NCBI GenBank assembly: GCA_018402565.1 | Contig: JAGYIQ010000001.1 | Span: 992,001-1,056,000 of the forward strand | Length of the DNA: 64,000 nt | DNA from: Pirellulaceae bacterium | GTDB lineage: Bacteria > Planctomycetota > Planctomycetia > Pirellulales > Pirellulaceae | Reading direction: 5' to 3' | In this document: positions 1-10,255 of the stretch, piece after piece | Layout of the letters: each line of letters opens with the position of its first letter | Numbering within the stretch: the first letter of the stretch is position 1 | Translations under genes and position numbers: made by a program | Notes under the pieces: model-generated | The model's database searches: none | The model's input: the letters and a program-made list of their open reading frames with translations, nothing else | What the model was told of the DNA's origin: nothing

Positions 1-582
1 CAGTTTGCCGAATCGGTACCGCTGCCGCGCCACCCAGCGATACAGGGCCCGCCACAGCGGCATACTGCCCGGCACACTCATCACGGCCGCCACTGGCCAC
101 AGCCATACCAACTGCCACAGCAAGTACCGCGCCCCCTCGGCCCCAGGGTAGGCCCGCTGACGACCGGCCATCTTGGCCAACACCCCGTCTGACTCCACAC
201 CCACCGCCTCGGCCTCGCCGCCCGACGCCGAACTCGGCCCCGCCGAACCCGGCCCCGCCGGCGTCGCTGCCGCTCCCTCCCGCGGCGCTGGCGGCAGCAC
301 GTAGATCTCTTGCATCAACCGCTCGTAGGTCAAATGCGGCCACCAGCGAGCCACGCAGGGGTCGTGCAAACTGACGAAACTCAGCCGCTGCCGCCGATCC
401 AATCGCTGCAGCAGGCGCACCTGCTGCGTGCAAAACTTGCAGCGGCCGTCGAAGATCACCACAATGGTGTCCGGCCGCTCACTCGGATGCGGAAAGCGCA
501 AGTCCGAGCGACTGGTCAGCAACCCACTCTCGTTTTCCTGCCCTCCGACCTTCGCCCCCGTCTCGACGTGGCTTGAACTCAT
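1..582 (-). CDS. DUF393 (DCC family) thiol-disulfide oxidoreductase-like protein, C-terminus outside window
   Basis: The reverse strand reads without a stop from an ATG at 582 to the window edge (about 194 residues visible). Around residues 43-52 it has IFDGRCKFCTQQV, the DGxCxxC signature of the DCC/DUF393 family, and the later segment RARYLLWQ...ALYRWVARQRYR is the usual tail of that family. An Ala/Gly/Ser-rich insert of about 45 residues sits in the middle. The start ATG overlaps the stop codon of the upstream crotonase gene by four bases (ATGA), so the two are probably translationally coupled. DCC proteins are small proteins thought to act on thiols; the substrate is unknown. Only the far C-terminus is missing. 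Confidence 0.8.
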   Translation of the reverse strand, partial: MSSSHVETGAKVGGQENESGLLTSRSDLRFPHPSERPDTIVVIFDGRCKFCTQQVRLLQRLDRRQRLSFVSLHDPCVARWWPHLTYERLMQEIYVLPPAPREGAAATPAGPGSAGPSSASGGEAEAVGVESDGVLAKMAGRQRAYPGAEGARYLLWQLVWLWPVAAVMSVPGSMPLWRALYRWVARQRYRFGKL

Positions 583-1385
583 GAGGGAGGGCTCCAGTGA
601 GGAGGACGCTTCTCTAGAAACGCGGCCAGTCCCTCGCGGGCATCGGCCGTGCTGCGAGCCTCCGCCGACACCCGGATCGAATGCTCCGCCTGCTCAACCA
701 CCGCGGCCGCATTGGAACAGGCATGCCAGTGCGTTTTTGTCATCGCCAAGGCCTGAGGCGAACCGGTCAGAATGCTCTGCAACAGGGATGCGACCGCGGC
801 CTCCAACCCCTCCGGATCGCAACAGGCCGTCCCCAGCCCCGCGCGAGCCGCCGCTTCCGCGCCAATCCGCTGCCCCGCCAGGAGCCATTGCCCGGCAATG
901 CCAGCCCCCACGCGGTAGACCAAAAACGGGGTCACAATCGCAGCCGTGATCCCACGAACCGGTTCCGGTAGAGCCAGAAACGCGGCCCGTGTGCTGACCA
1001 CCATGTCGCTGGCCAAGACCAACCCGACACCACCGGCCAACACCGGACCTTGGACCTGAGCAACCGTGGGGACCCGCAGACGAAACCAACGAGTCAGAAC
1101 CTCGCAGTAGAGTTGCGAATCCGCCTGCCACTCCCGCTCCCCGTCCGGCGACTGGGCGTGAGCCTGCATCTCGCCCAAGTCCATACCCGCACAAAAGACC
1201 GCGCCCTCCGCCCGTAGCACCGCGACACGCAAGCCCGCCAGGGACTCCAGCCGCTTCACCGCGGCCAACAGATCCAGCAATAATTGACGCGTGAGCGCAT
1301 TCCGCTTCTCGACACGCTGCAGCGTCAACGTCACCACGCCACGCGACTCCAATTGCGTCTCATCCATCGCCAACCATGGACTCAT
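579..1385 (-). CDS. Enoyl-CoA hydratase/isomerase (crotonase) family protein
   Basis: A 268-residue protein, the usual crotonase length. The oxyanion-hole segment is FCAGMDLGEM, and LAGGVGLVLASDM followed by ALPEPVRGITAAI is the family core. The first catalytic Glu of true hydratases (position in GGGCE) is not present in AGGVGL, whereas the second (PE) is kept, so isomerase, hydrolase or another acyl-CoA reaction is possible. It lies 30 bp downstream of the UbiD-like gene and overlaps the DUF393 gene by 4 bp, so the three form one operon. Substrate cannot be deduced from sequence. Confidence 0.85.
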   Translation of the reverse strand: MSPWLAMDETQLESRGVVTLTLQRVEKRNALTRQLLLDLLAAVKRLESLAGLRVAVLRAEGAVFCAGMDLGEMQAHAQSPDGEREWQADSQLYCEVLTRWFRLRVPTVAQVQGPVLAGGVGLVLASDMVVSTRAAFLALPEPVRGITAAIVTPFLVYRVGAGIAGQWLLAGQRIGAEAAARAGLGTACCDPEGLEAAVASLLQSILTGSPQALAMTKTHWHACSNAAAVVEQAEHSIRVSAEARSTADAREGLAAFLEKRPPHWSPPS

Positions 1386-1415
1386 GTTGCGGTTCTCCCT
1401 GTCAAACGGCGGACA

Positions 1416-3356
1416 CTACAGCCAACGCGCCAGCGGCGAGCCCGACGCGGCCATCGCATCGATCTTCTTTGTCACCTGCGGGTCCTCGATCAGCGGCGGG
1501 GCATGGTGCGATTTGATCCGCGCGTCGATCACCAAACTGCCACGGCACCCCCAGTGCTTATGCACGGTATTGGCACCGATCCCGTCGATATCCACCGCGG
1601 GATTGCTGCGAGTAAACGTCACCCACAAAAAGTTTCGCTCGTGCGCCGCTGCGAACTGGCTGTCGTCACACAGTACAACCAAAGGAAACCGATTCAAGGG
1701 ATGCTCCAACGAGATCGCTCGGCAAAACGCCGCCAAACTGCCCGGTTGGTCGTAAGACACCCAGCCCGATTCGTTGCCAGTCCCAGCCGCACCCGCTGTG
1801 CCGTCGCCCATGCTCGCCCCAACGACCTCACCCCGAGCGGCTGACGCCAACGAGGGATGCGGGGGCGCCTGCAGGCACACCACCCCCGGCATGGCCAAGT
1901 GTGGTCGCACGAAGCCCGGCGGCAAGCCCTCCCAACCGCCCAACTCCGTTGGCAACTCGCGCCGCGGTGGACCCACCGCCGCCCACACGACCTTCGAGCC
2001 CTGATTGAAACCTTCGCCCGAGTAGTCCAAGGTGTCGATCGTCGTTCGCGTCTGGAAGTGCAAGTCCCGCTGCCAATCGATCCGCCGCAACAACTCGACC
2101 ATGAAGTCGCTGATGTGATGAATATCCAACCCGGGGATGTCGGCCCGATTCAAGATCATCAGGTACTTGGCCAACGACATCTGGCCCTGCCCCAAGATGG
2201 CATTCGCCTGCGTCAGCAACTCCTGCGGTCTCTGCAACGGCAGATAGGCGTTGTATCGCTCGTTGCCAATCGCCAACAGCAATGGATGCACCCCCGCCGC
2301 ATCCACAGCATGCACGCTGTCGATGCCCGGAATCACCGTCGGTATCACCTTCCCCGTCAGATCGTGAATCAGTTGACCAAAGGTCGTATCCTCCTGCGGC
2401 GGGCGACCCACGACAGTGAACGGCCAGATCGCGTCGCGGCGATGGTAGACCGCCGTCACTCGCATCAAGGGAAAAGGGTGAGCCAAGGAGTAATATCCCA
2501 AGTGATCGCCAAACGGCCCCTCCGGCTTGGTTTCGCTGCCGTGGATCACCCCCGAGATACAAAAATCGGCATCCCGATAAGCCGCCAGACCATTGGCCAC
2601 GTGACGGCCACGGATCATCGAAATGCGTCGACCGGCCAAAGCCCCCGCAAATCCCAACTCGCTCATCCCCTCCGGCAACGGCATCACGGCCGCCAAAGTC
2701 ATCGCCGGGTTGCCCCCCACAAAGATGTTGACTGGAAAAGACTGCCCAGCCGCAATGGCCTTCTGATGCTGGACCCCGATCCCCCGATGGATCTGATAGT
2801 GCAACCCCAACTCCTGATCGGGCGCAAACGAGTCACCACTGATTTGCACGCGGTACATGCCCAGATTCGACTGCCCAAGTCCCGGTCGCAGCGGATCCTG
2901 GCTGAATACTTGCGGCAAGGTCACGTAGGCACCCCCGTCGTCCGGCCACGACACCAACTGCGGCAGTTCTCCCAAGCGAATCCGGTGCTCCAACACCCCA
3001 CCCGCACCGCACGATCGCGGCAGCATCCGCCACGCCACCAATGGCAGGCGGCGGTGGGCCCACGGGCGCTGGAGCGGCGCTGTCGGGTCGGCCTTGCAAT
3101 TGATGGCCCGCTGCACGTCCTCGTACGTGTCGCGAAAAATAAAGCGAGCCCGCTCCAAGGTACCGAACAGGTTGCTGACCATCGGAAAGCGACAGCCGTC
3201 CACCCGCGTAAACAACAACGCCGGACCGCCCGACTGATACACACGCCGTTGGATCTCGGCCAATTCCAGACGCGCCGACAACGGCTCATCGACCACCAAC
3301 AGATGCCCCTGCCGCTGCAAGTCGTTCACACAATCTCGAAGCGTTCTGTAACCCAT
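1416..3356 (-). CDS. UbiD family decarboxylase
   Basis: About 646 residues from the ATG at 3356, which has GGGAGAAGC directly before it; this is preferred over the longer reading back to 3599, whose extra N-terminus is low-complexity. Family hallmarks are GDSFAPDQELGLHYQIHRGIG, the EGPFGDHLGYYS segment holding acidic active-site residues, and VVGRPPQEDTTFG. UbiD enzymes use prenylated FMN to (de)carboxylate aromatic or unsaturated acids. This one resembles the UbiD/MenA-pathway decarboxylases that planctomycetes carry, but it could act on another acid. It is followed by crotonase and DUF393 genes in the same operon. No UbiX is in the window, so the prFMN cofactor must be supplied from elsewhere. 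Confidence 0.85.
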   Translation of the reverse strand: MGYRTLRDCVNDLQRQGHLLVVDEPLSARLELAEIQRRVYQSGGPALLFTRVDGCRFPMVSNLFGTLERARFIFRDTYEDVQRAINCKADPTAPLQRPWAHRRLPLVAWRMLPRSCGAGGVLEHRIRLGELPQLVSWPDDGGAYVTLPQVFSQDPLRPGLGQSNLGMYRVQISGDSFAPDQELGLHYQIHRGIGVQHQKAIAAGQSFPVNIFVGGNPAMTLAAVMPLPEGMSELGFAGALAGRRISMIRGRHVANGLAAYRDADFCISGVIHGSETKPEGPFGDHLGYYSLAHPFPLMRVTAVYHRRDAIWPFTVVGRPPQEDTTFGQLIHDLTGKVIPTVIPGIDSVHAVDAAGVHPLLLAIGNERYNAYLPLQRPQELLTQANAILGQGQMSLAKYLMILNRADIPGLDIHHISDFMVELLRRIDWQRDLHFQTRTTIDTLDYSGEGFNQGSKVVWAAVGPPRRELPTELGGWEGLPPGFVRPHLAMPGVVCLQAPPHPSLASAARGEVVGASMGDGTAGAAGTGNESGWVSYDQPGSLAAFCRAISLEHPLNRFPLVVLCDDSQFAAAHERNFLWVTFTRSNPAVDIDGIGANTVHKHWGCRGSLVIDARIKSHHAPPLIEDPQVTKKIDAMAASGSPLARWL

Positions 3357-3641
3357 GCTTCTCCCGACTCGCGCTAACGCCGCATCCCCCAACAAAACCC
3401 CACCAACCCCAACAACCCAGCAGTACTGACTGAACACGCTGTACTGACTGAATCCGCCACACTGACGGTATCCGCCACCCGACTTAGGCTCCGCCAGGTC
3501 CCGCGCAGGCTCCGCCAAGACCCGCGCAGACTCCGCTGCCAACCGGGCTGACAACGTCGTCCACCAAGCGTTACAATCGCCTACCTGCCGTTCTGGCAAG
3601 AGGTTAACGGATTATCACGCGTTTGCGAATAAGGTCACCCG

Positions 3642-5096
<1,455 letters not shown>

Positions 5097-5126
5097 TCGT
5101 ATTCAGGGCACAAGCTATGCGTCTTG

Positions 5127-5262
5127 CAAGTCTAATAGGTCTTATGGGTCTTATGGGACCTATGGGTCTTATGGGTCTTATGGGTCTTATGGGACCTATG
5201 TGTCTCATGGGTCCTATGTGCACTATAGGTCCCATGTGTCCTATAAGACCTATACGCCCTTA
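5127..5262. repeat. 9-bp/18-bp simple-sequence repeat (GGTCTTATG)n
   Basis: Between the convergent pepA and SCO1-like genes the sequence is a run of GGTCTTATG units interleaved with GGACCTATG, decaying toward the right into GGTCCCATG and ATAAGACCT. Both strands read through it without stops, giving (M/I)GL and (M/I)GP repeats, but no start signals are seen. The same kind of unit reappears on the reverse strand inside the peroxidase signal peptide at about 16.79-16.86 kb. Confidence 0.85.
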
Positions 5263-5285
5263 GCGTCTAATCCGCCTTCAGCGCC

Positions 5286-6563
5286 TTATTCGCCCTTCGC
5301 CTCTTCTTCGCCCTCAACGCCCTCAACGCCTTCTTCGCCTTCAGCGCCTTCCACTTCCACTGTAGGATAACCACGTTCCAAGGACTGGGGCGGCCGAGTC
5401 TCCGCTTGCAGACGCTCGATCCATTCCCACAAGGCAACTTCATCCGCGGGAACCTGCCAATCAAACGACCCGCGGACATTGCCCCACCGGTCCACCAAGA
5501 ACCAATGCGACGAGTGATGATCGCCACTGGTCGCCGCCCGAAAAAACTCGTTGCCAATCCGGCGGATCAACGTGGCGTCCCCCGTCAAGAAACGCCAATC
5601 CACGTCCCCGCTGCGGTACTGCCGCGCGTACTCCTGCAGCACCGCCGGCGTGTCCGTCACCGGATCGGTCGTGATACTGATGATCGGCACACCCCGCTCG
5701 GCCAGGCGGCTTTGGTACGTTGCCAAATGCCGGTTCATTCGCGGGCAGATGCCGGGACAAGAACTGAAGAAGAAGGATGCCAACCACACCTGGCCCTCCA
5801 TATCCCGCGAGTAAAACGTGCGGCCCTCGGGGTTGTCCAACTTGAACTCCCGCAGCCATGGCTGTACCGCCCAGCGATCGGCGAACCCGCCCGCCAAAGC
5901 ATACCGAGTCCGAATGGTGCGGCCCAACGGTGGTTCGGTCTCGGCCAACACCGCGGTGACCGTATCTTTCAGCCGACTCAATTCGGCCGCATCGTTCCAA
6001 TCGAACCAATCGCGGATCTTGCCCCAGCGATCGATCAGGAAGATTTTCTCGGTGTGGGTGGCCTTTTCTAACGGCACATGAAACACCGACTCACCGACCT
6101 CTTTGATCTTTACCGACGGGCCCGTCAAAAACCGCCACTGGTCGTGGTCCGCTAAAAAGGAATCGGCGTACTTCTGCAGCAAGGCCGGCCGATCCGTCTC
6201 GGGATCCACCGTGATGCTCAAGAACTTGACGTCCGTCTGCCGGAACTGACTGGCCAACTCTTGCATCTGCCCGTTGAACTGGCGACAGATCGTCGGGCAA
6301 GTCGAGAAGAAAAAGTTGACCAAGAGCGGCTGGCCAATCTCGGCCGCTGAACTGAACGGACGATCCAATTGGTCGACCAGACGCACGTCGCCCACGCCTG
6401 GAAGGTGCTGCCAAGGAACATCGACGAACAGCCGCCCGTCGGTGGTCCCCTCCATGAAGGGGCCACCATCCCAGGGATCAGGTGGAGCTTGCCTTTGGTT
6501 CCACACCCAAACTGCCAGAACCAAAACCAGCAGCCACAGGGTAATCGGCACCCACTTGCTCAC
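5286..6563 (-). CDS. Tandem SCO1/SenC copper-chaperone-like fusion, membrane anchored
   Basis: A 425-residue protein with one N-terminal membrane segment (residues 6-22) and two complete SCO thioredoxin-fold domains. Domain 1 has the copper CxxxC at Cys89/Cys93 (STCPTIC) and the distal ligand His170 before FLID. Domain 2 has Cys269/Cys273 (SSCPGIC) and His350 in a DHHSSHWFLVD context. Both therefore keep the full Cys-Cys-His copper set. SCO proteins deliver copper to cytochrome oxidase CuA or act as envelope thiol reductases. The last 22 residues are a Glu/Gly tail (EGAEGEEGVEG type). The gene starts 19 bp after the TPR-alphaCTD gene, so they are likely co-transcribed. Two domains in one chain is unusual; most SCO proteins have one. 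Confidence 0.88.
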   Translation of the reverse strand: MSKWVPITLWLLVLVLAVWVWNQRQAPPDPWDGGPFMEGTTDGRLFVDVPWQHLPGVGDVRLVDQLDRPFSSAAEIGQPLLVNFFFSTCPTICRQFNGQMQELASQFRQTDVKFLSITVDPETDRPALLQKYADSFLADHDQWRFLTGPSVKIKEVGESVFHVPLEKATHTEKIFLIDRWGKIRDWFDWNDAAELSRLKDTVTAVLAETEPPLGRTIRTRYALAGGFADRWAVQPWLREFKLDNPEGRTFYSRDMEGQVWLASFFFSSCPGICPRMNRHLATYQSRLAERGVPIISITTDPVTDTPAVLQEYARQYRSGDVDWRFLTGDATLIRRIGNEFFRAATSGDHHSSHWFLVDRWGNVRGSFDWQVPADEVALWEWIERLQAETRPPQSLERGYPTVEVEGAEGEEGVEGVEGEEEAKGE

Positions 6564-6582
6564 GATGTTTTCCTCGAAATGC

Positions 6583-7905
6583 TTATTCGCCCCGCAGCTT
6601 CAGCGCGATCTGCTCCAACTTCTCCCGCACTTCCACCAAGCTGGTCACACCGAAGTTTTTGCATTCCAACAGATCGTCGCCCGACTTGCGGACCAACTCG
6701 CCGATCGTATTGATCCCCAAGCGAGTCATGCACTTGCGAGCACGAACCGAGAGGTTCAGGTCGGAGACGGGTCGATCCATCATCGCCTGCTCGTCGGCCG
6801 ATAGGTGGCTAGTGTCGACCGGATCTTCCGCCACGGACTTCTCGTGAGCGTATTGACCAATGGTCAGTCCCTGCGAGGCCATGATCTCGCGGATCTCGAT
6901 CAAGCTGGTCTCGCCAAAGTTCTTATTCCCCAGCAACTCGGCTTCGGTCACCCGAGTCAAATCGCCCAAGGTGATCAGCGAGATGCGGCTGAGGCAGTTG
7001 CGACTGCGGACCGACAACTCGAACTGGGCGATCGGGATCTTGAGCTTCTGGGCGGTCTTTTCTTTCTGCCGAATCTCTTCGTAGTCGAACTCGTGCCCCG
7101 AGGCATTGGCGTCTTTGAGGAACAGTCGAGCACGAGTGTGACCGGGATAAACTTCCAAGATCCGCTCGTAACATCGCCGAGCCCGATCGTACTGCTCGTG
7201 ATCCTCGTACAGGATCCCCAAATTCAGCAGGGTGCCGATGTTGGTCGGAAACACCGCGGCGGCCCGCTGGTACAACTCAATGGCCTTGCCGTCGTTGCCG
7301 TTGCGATCGTTCTCCAACGCCAAACCGAACAGCGCGCCGGCATGCTTCGAGTCGACATCGACCGCCCGCTCGTACAACCGCACAACCTCGCCCGGGTTGC
7401 GGCCCGTGGCCGAAACGGTCGCGGCCCTTTGGTAGAGATACTCGGCCGTCTGCTCGATCGGGCCGAACATGTCGTCCAGAATCGCCATGGCCTCTTCAAT
7501 TTGGCCCGTGTAACGCTTGGCTTCCGCAATCGCCAGACGGCAGTGATCGAGATCGTACCCGGCCTGAGCGGCCGATTCGTAGGCCTGAATCGCCTGATTG
7601 AACTGATTCAAGGCAAAATGGCTCTTGCCCTGGTACATGAAGGCCAAGGCCCCGTTGTCAGACTGACGCAGCGTGTCGATCGCGGCCTGGTAGCGGCCCA
7701 TCAGATAGTAGCACACCCCGAGACGCACGGCGGAGGCGGGCGAGCGATCTTCCTGCTGCTCCAACTCCGAGACCATGTTCCGCAAATGTGCGAACTGGGC
7801 GTTGTCGTCGCAGATACGCCGCTTGATCCGCTCGATTTCGTTCGGACCAAACGAACCATTATGCAGGACGATCTCTCGCAATTCGGCGATCACAGCCTCG
7901 TTCAT
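6583..7905 (-). CDS. TPR protein with two RNA polymerase alpha-CTD-like domains
   Basis: The start is placed at the ATG at 7905 (MNEAVIAELREIV), preceded by AGGGAT; 440 residues. Residues ~50-270 are TPR-like helical repeats (YLMGRYQAAIDTLRQ, LFGLALENDRNGNDGKAIELYQRAA and so on). Then come two copies of the helix-hairpin fold found at the C-terminus of RNA polymerase alpha: LSVRSRNCLSRISLITLGDL with KNFGETSLIEI (about 295-350), and LSVRARKCMTRLGINTIGEL with KNFGVTSLVEV (about 380-435). In alpha these residues bind UP-element DNA and activators. No alpha N-terminal domain is present, so this is not a polymerase subunit. Role inferred only: a transcription- or DNA-associated scaffold. The SCO1-like gene follows 19 bp downstream. 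Confidence 0.88.
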   Translation of the reverse strand: MNEAVIAELREIVLHNGSFGPNEIERIKRRICDDNAQFAHLRNMVSELEQQEDRSPASAVRLGVCYYLMGRYQAAIDTLRQSDNGALAFMYQGKSHFALNQFNQAIQAYESAAQAGYDLDHCRLAIAEAKRYTGQIEEAMAILDDMFGPIEQTAEYLYQRAATVSATGRNPGEVVRLYERAVDVDSKHAGALFGLALENDRNGNDGKAIELYQRAAAVFPTNIGTLLNLGILYEDHEQYDRARRCYERILEVYPGHTRARLFLKDANASGHEFDYEEIRQKEKTAQKLKIPIAQFELSVRSRNCLSRISLITLGDLTRVTEAELLGNKNFGETSLIEIREIMASQGLTIGQYAHEKSVAEDPVDTSHLSADEQAMMDRPVSDLNLSVRARKCMTRLGINTIGELVRKSGDDLLECKNFGVTSLVEVREKLEQIALKLRGE

Positions 7906-8573
7906 ATCCCTGGGTACTCCGGTTCCACACCCGCACGAACCGCGGCCCACCTCGGCAACCGGTGTGACAAAAAATCACCAGTTCCGCAGCGGGCTCAGGG
8001 CCATTTCGGGCTCAAAAGTCGACTTGTTGGCAGAAGCAACCGAGCATTATGACAATTTCCCCCCGATCCATCAAGCCGTTATCCCAAAACCGTCTCTCCC
8101 GGCGGGGACATCCAGGCACGGACACACCCTTTTTGCCTGACTCTCCAACTCCCAAGCGGGTCGCCTCCCGCACCCGAGGACAAACCGCCGCTGTTTCTCC
8201 CAACCGTGGCTGGTCCCCGACAGAATGCTGTGAGTGCCCTTAGAATCGCCGCCCCTGAAACCGGCCGGCACCGCACTGCGGGGCGATTCCTGCCCCAATA
8301 GCGATCCGATGTGGCGACACTCTCCCCCTCGGGTAAATCATGCGGTGATGACCGGCCGAAGTCCCACTTCACAACTCGATTCGGCGAGCCACGAGCAATC
8401 GATCGAGACAGGGATGTCGGGCCATTGGCCGCGTTATGAAGATTTGATGAGCGTACGTGGAAATTCGCATTTAGATCCTTGCGATTTCGCGCGGACCTCT
8501 TTAACTTATGACGGCGAGACGGTGGAAAGAGTTTCCCATTCCGTATCCAGACAAAAATTTGAGGTGCTCCCCC
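7906..8573. other. Intergenic region between divergent genes
   Basis: These 668 bp lie between the TPR-alphaCTD gene (leftward) and the DUF1559 gene (rightward) and must hold both promoters. The short open frames here have no family features or convincing ribosome sites. No tRNA, repeat or strong hairpin was recognised. Confidence 0.5.
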
Positions 8574-9620
8574 ATGACCTACAGTCCCTTTGCCAAGCGG
8601 TCGGGTTTTACCCTGGTCGAACTATTGGTGGTGATTGCCATCATCGGCGTGTTGATGGGCCTGCTGCTGCCGGCCGTCCAAATGGCTCGTGAAGCCGCTC
8701 GCCGTACCTCCTGCCAGAACAACTCGCGGCAGTTGGGCCTGGCCGCCATGAACTATGAAAGTGCTCGGCAGAAGTTCCCCCCGGGCTACACGCAGGCTCG
8801 CATCAACGCCAATGGCCAAGTCTGGACCGGCGGCTCGACTTCCGGGTTCAGCTTTCAGGGTCACTCGGCGTTCTATTACCTGCTGCCCTACATGGAGCAG
8901 AACAATGTTTACGACGACATGGATCCTCGGGTTCCGTTGAACAACCGCGTGATGGACCCAACCCTGGGTCGAGCCGGCACCCCGCTGAAGATGCTGATCT
9001 GCCCCTCTGACCAATTGACCGGCCAATCGGAGCAGCACACCAACGGCGAGTGGTACGGAATGACCACCTACAAGCTCAATGGCGGTACCCGGCCAATCTT
9101 CGCGACCTCGGCCACCAACGACGGCATGTTTATGGCGACCGGTCCGGCCGCTCGAAGGGCGACAGGTGCTCCCACCGCCACCCAATTGCGAATCTCCGAA
9201 GTTCGGGACGGCATGAGCAACACGATCCTGTTCGGCGAACGCCTGCACATGGACGACAACTTTGATTCGTTCACCGTCAACCCTCCAAACTGGAACAGCG
9301 GCAGCACGATCCGCACCTGGGCTCGCTGGTATCCCGCCGGCGGCGACGCCGGCTTGGGTAACTTGATGTTCGGTGCCTTTGCTCCAATCAACTACCGAAT
9401 CCCTTGGCGGTTTGGAGAGTCCGGTGCTCCGTCGTCGCGTAACGCTTGGTTTATTTTCCAGGACATGCGATTGAGCGCTTTGGGCAGTGCCCACCCGGGT
9501 GGCGCCAGCGTCACGATGGGTGATGGTTCGACCCGCTTCCTGTCGGACGAGTTGCCTCAGACCGTTTTGGCTCTGTACTGCCAACGCGCCGACGGCGAAG
9601 TCATCCTGGACTTTCAGTAA
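8574..9620 (+). CDS. DUF1559 prepilin-like protein
   Basis: A 348-residue protein from the ATG at 8574, which has GAGGTG seven bases upstream. It opens with a type IV prepilin methylation motif (KRSGFTLVELLVVIAIIGVL), where cleavage would occur after the Gly of SGFTLVE. MAREAARRTSCQNNSRQLGLA follows, and the protein ends with the H-X9-DG type motif AHPGGASVTMGDGSTRF, the mark of DUF1559 family members. Planctomycetes carry these in large numbers as exported pseudopilin-like surface proteins. A prepilin peptidase is encoded at 26.2 kb and a second DUF1559 protein at 50.9 kb. A strong terminator follows directly. Confidence 0.93.
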   Translation: MTYSPFAKRSGFTLVELLVVIAIIGVLMGLLLPAVQMAREAARRTSCQNNSRQLGLAAMNYESARQKFPPGYTQARINANGQVWTGGSTSGFSFQGHSAFYYLLPYMEQNNVYDDMDPRVPLNNRVMDPTLGRAGTPLKMLICPSDQLTGQSEQHTNGEWYGMTTYKLNGGTRPIFATSATNDGMFMATGPAARRATGAPTATQLRISEVRDGMSNTILFGERLHMDDNFDSFTVNPPNWNSGSTIRTWARWYPAGGDAGLGNLMFGAFAPINYRIPWRFGESGAPSSRNAWFIFQDMRLSALGSAHPGGASVTMGDGSTRFLSDELPQTVLALYCQRADGEVILDFQ

Positions 9621-9678
9621 TCGCGTCGCGGCCACTGCAGGCGAATCGAATCAGGCCTAGCGGCCGTCAGTTCCACCA

Positions 9679-9709
9679 GCCACCGGTTTTGCGACCGGTG
9701 GCTTTTTCT
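9679..9709 (+). terminator. Rho-independent terminator after DUF1559 gene
   Basis: A perfect 9-bp stem (GCCACCGGT / ACCGGTGGC) with loop TTTGCG is followed by TTTTTCTT. It lies 59 bp after the DUF1559 stop codon. Confidence 0.9.
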
Positions 9710-9782
9710 TGCCACCGAAGATAAACTCTTCACGACGTTAAATCCGGCGACTTGCCAACCCGCAACCCCGAGGTGATCGAAC

Positions 9783-10229
9783 ATGCGTAATTCCGCTTTT
9801 GCCGCAACACGGTTGACATTGCCATACGCCTGGGCTGCGTTCCTCCCCTGTTTGCTCCTGATCTGTTGCCTGGGCTGCGGCAAACAAGATGCCGAATTGG
9901 TGCCGGTCACGGGAACGCTGACGATCAAGGGCCAACCCGCTGGTGGCATCATGCTGCGTTTTATGCCAGATGCGGTCGAGAACAACGACGGACCGTCATC
10001 TTCGGCCATCACAGATGAGAACGGCCAGTTCACGTTGAAGTGCGATGACGGGCGCGATGGCGCCGTTCCCGGCAACCATGTCGTAACCTTTGTTGACATG
10101 GAAGAAGACCGCCCGGCTCAGGGCGAGACATCCACCAAGCCGCCGCGGATCGATTCGATTTTGACCACCGCTGCCGGTGGCAAACGACTCACCATCGCCG
10201 CCGGACAACCCGTCAAGCTAGAACTGTAG
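9783..10229 (+). CDS. Small lipoprotein, carboxypeptidase-regulatory-like domain
   Basis: 148 residues. A signal sequence (residues 15-32) ends in a lipobox, LICCLGCGKQ, so the mature protein would be lipid-anchored at the Cys in LGC. The rest (VPVTGTLTIKGQPAGGIMLRFMP ... ITDENGQFTLK ... VPGNHVVTFVD) is the beta-sandwich seen in carboxypeptidase-regulatory-like and transthyretin-like domains. Planctomycetes typically have such lipoproteins directly after DUF1559 genes, as here, so the pair probably works together at the cell surface. The exact role is unknown. Confidence 0.85.
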   Translation: MRNSAFAATRLTLPYAWAAFLPCLLLICCLGCGKQDAELVPVTGTLTIKGQPAGGIMLRFMPDAVENNDGPSSSAITDENGQFTLKCDDGRDGAVPGNHVVTFVDMEEDRPAQGETSTKPPRIDSILTTAAGGKRLTIAAGQPVKLEL

Positions 10230-10255
10230 GTGACGCTGTTTCGCGGTGTTTTGGC

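Noticed and set aside
1857..3377. Rightward open frame of 506 codons opposite the UbiD gene
   Set aside because: Arg/His/Gln-rich translation typical of the antisense of a GC-rich gene; the UbiD motifs on the other strand are decisive.
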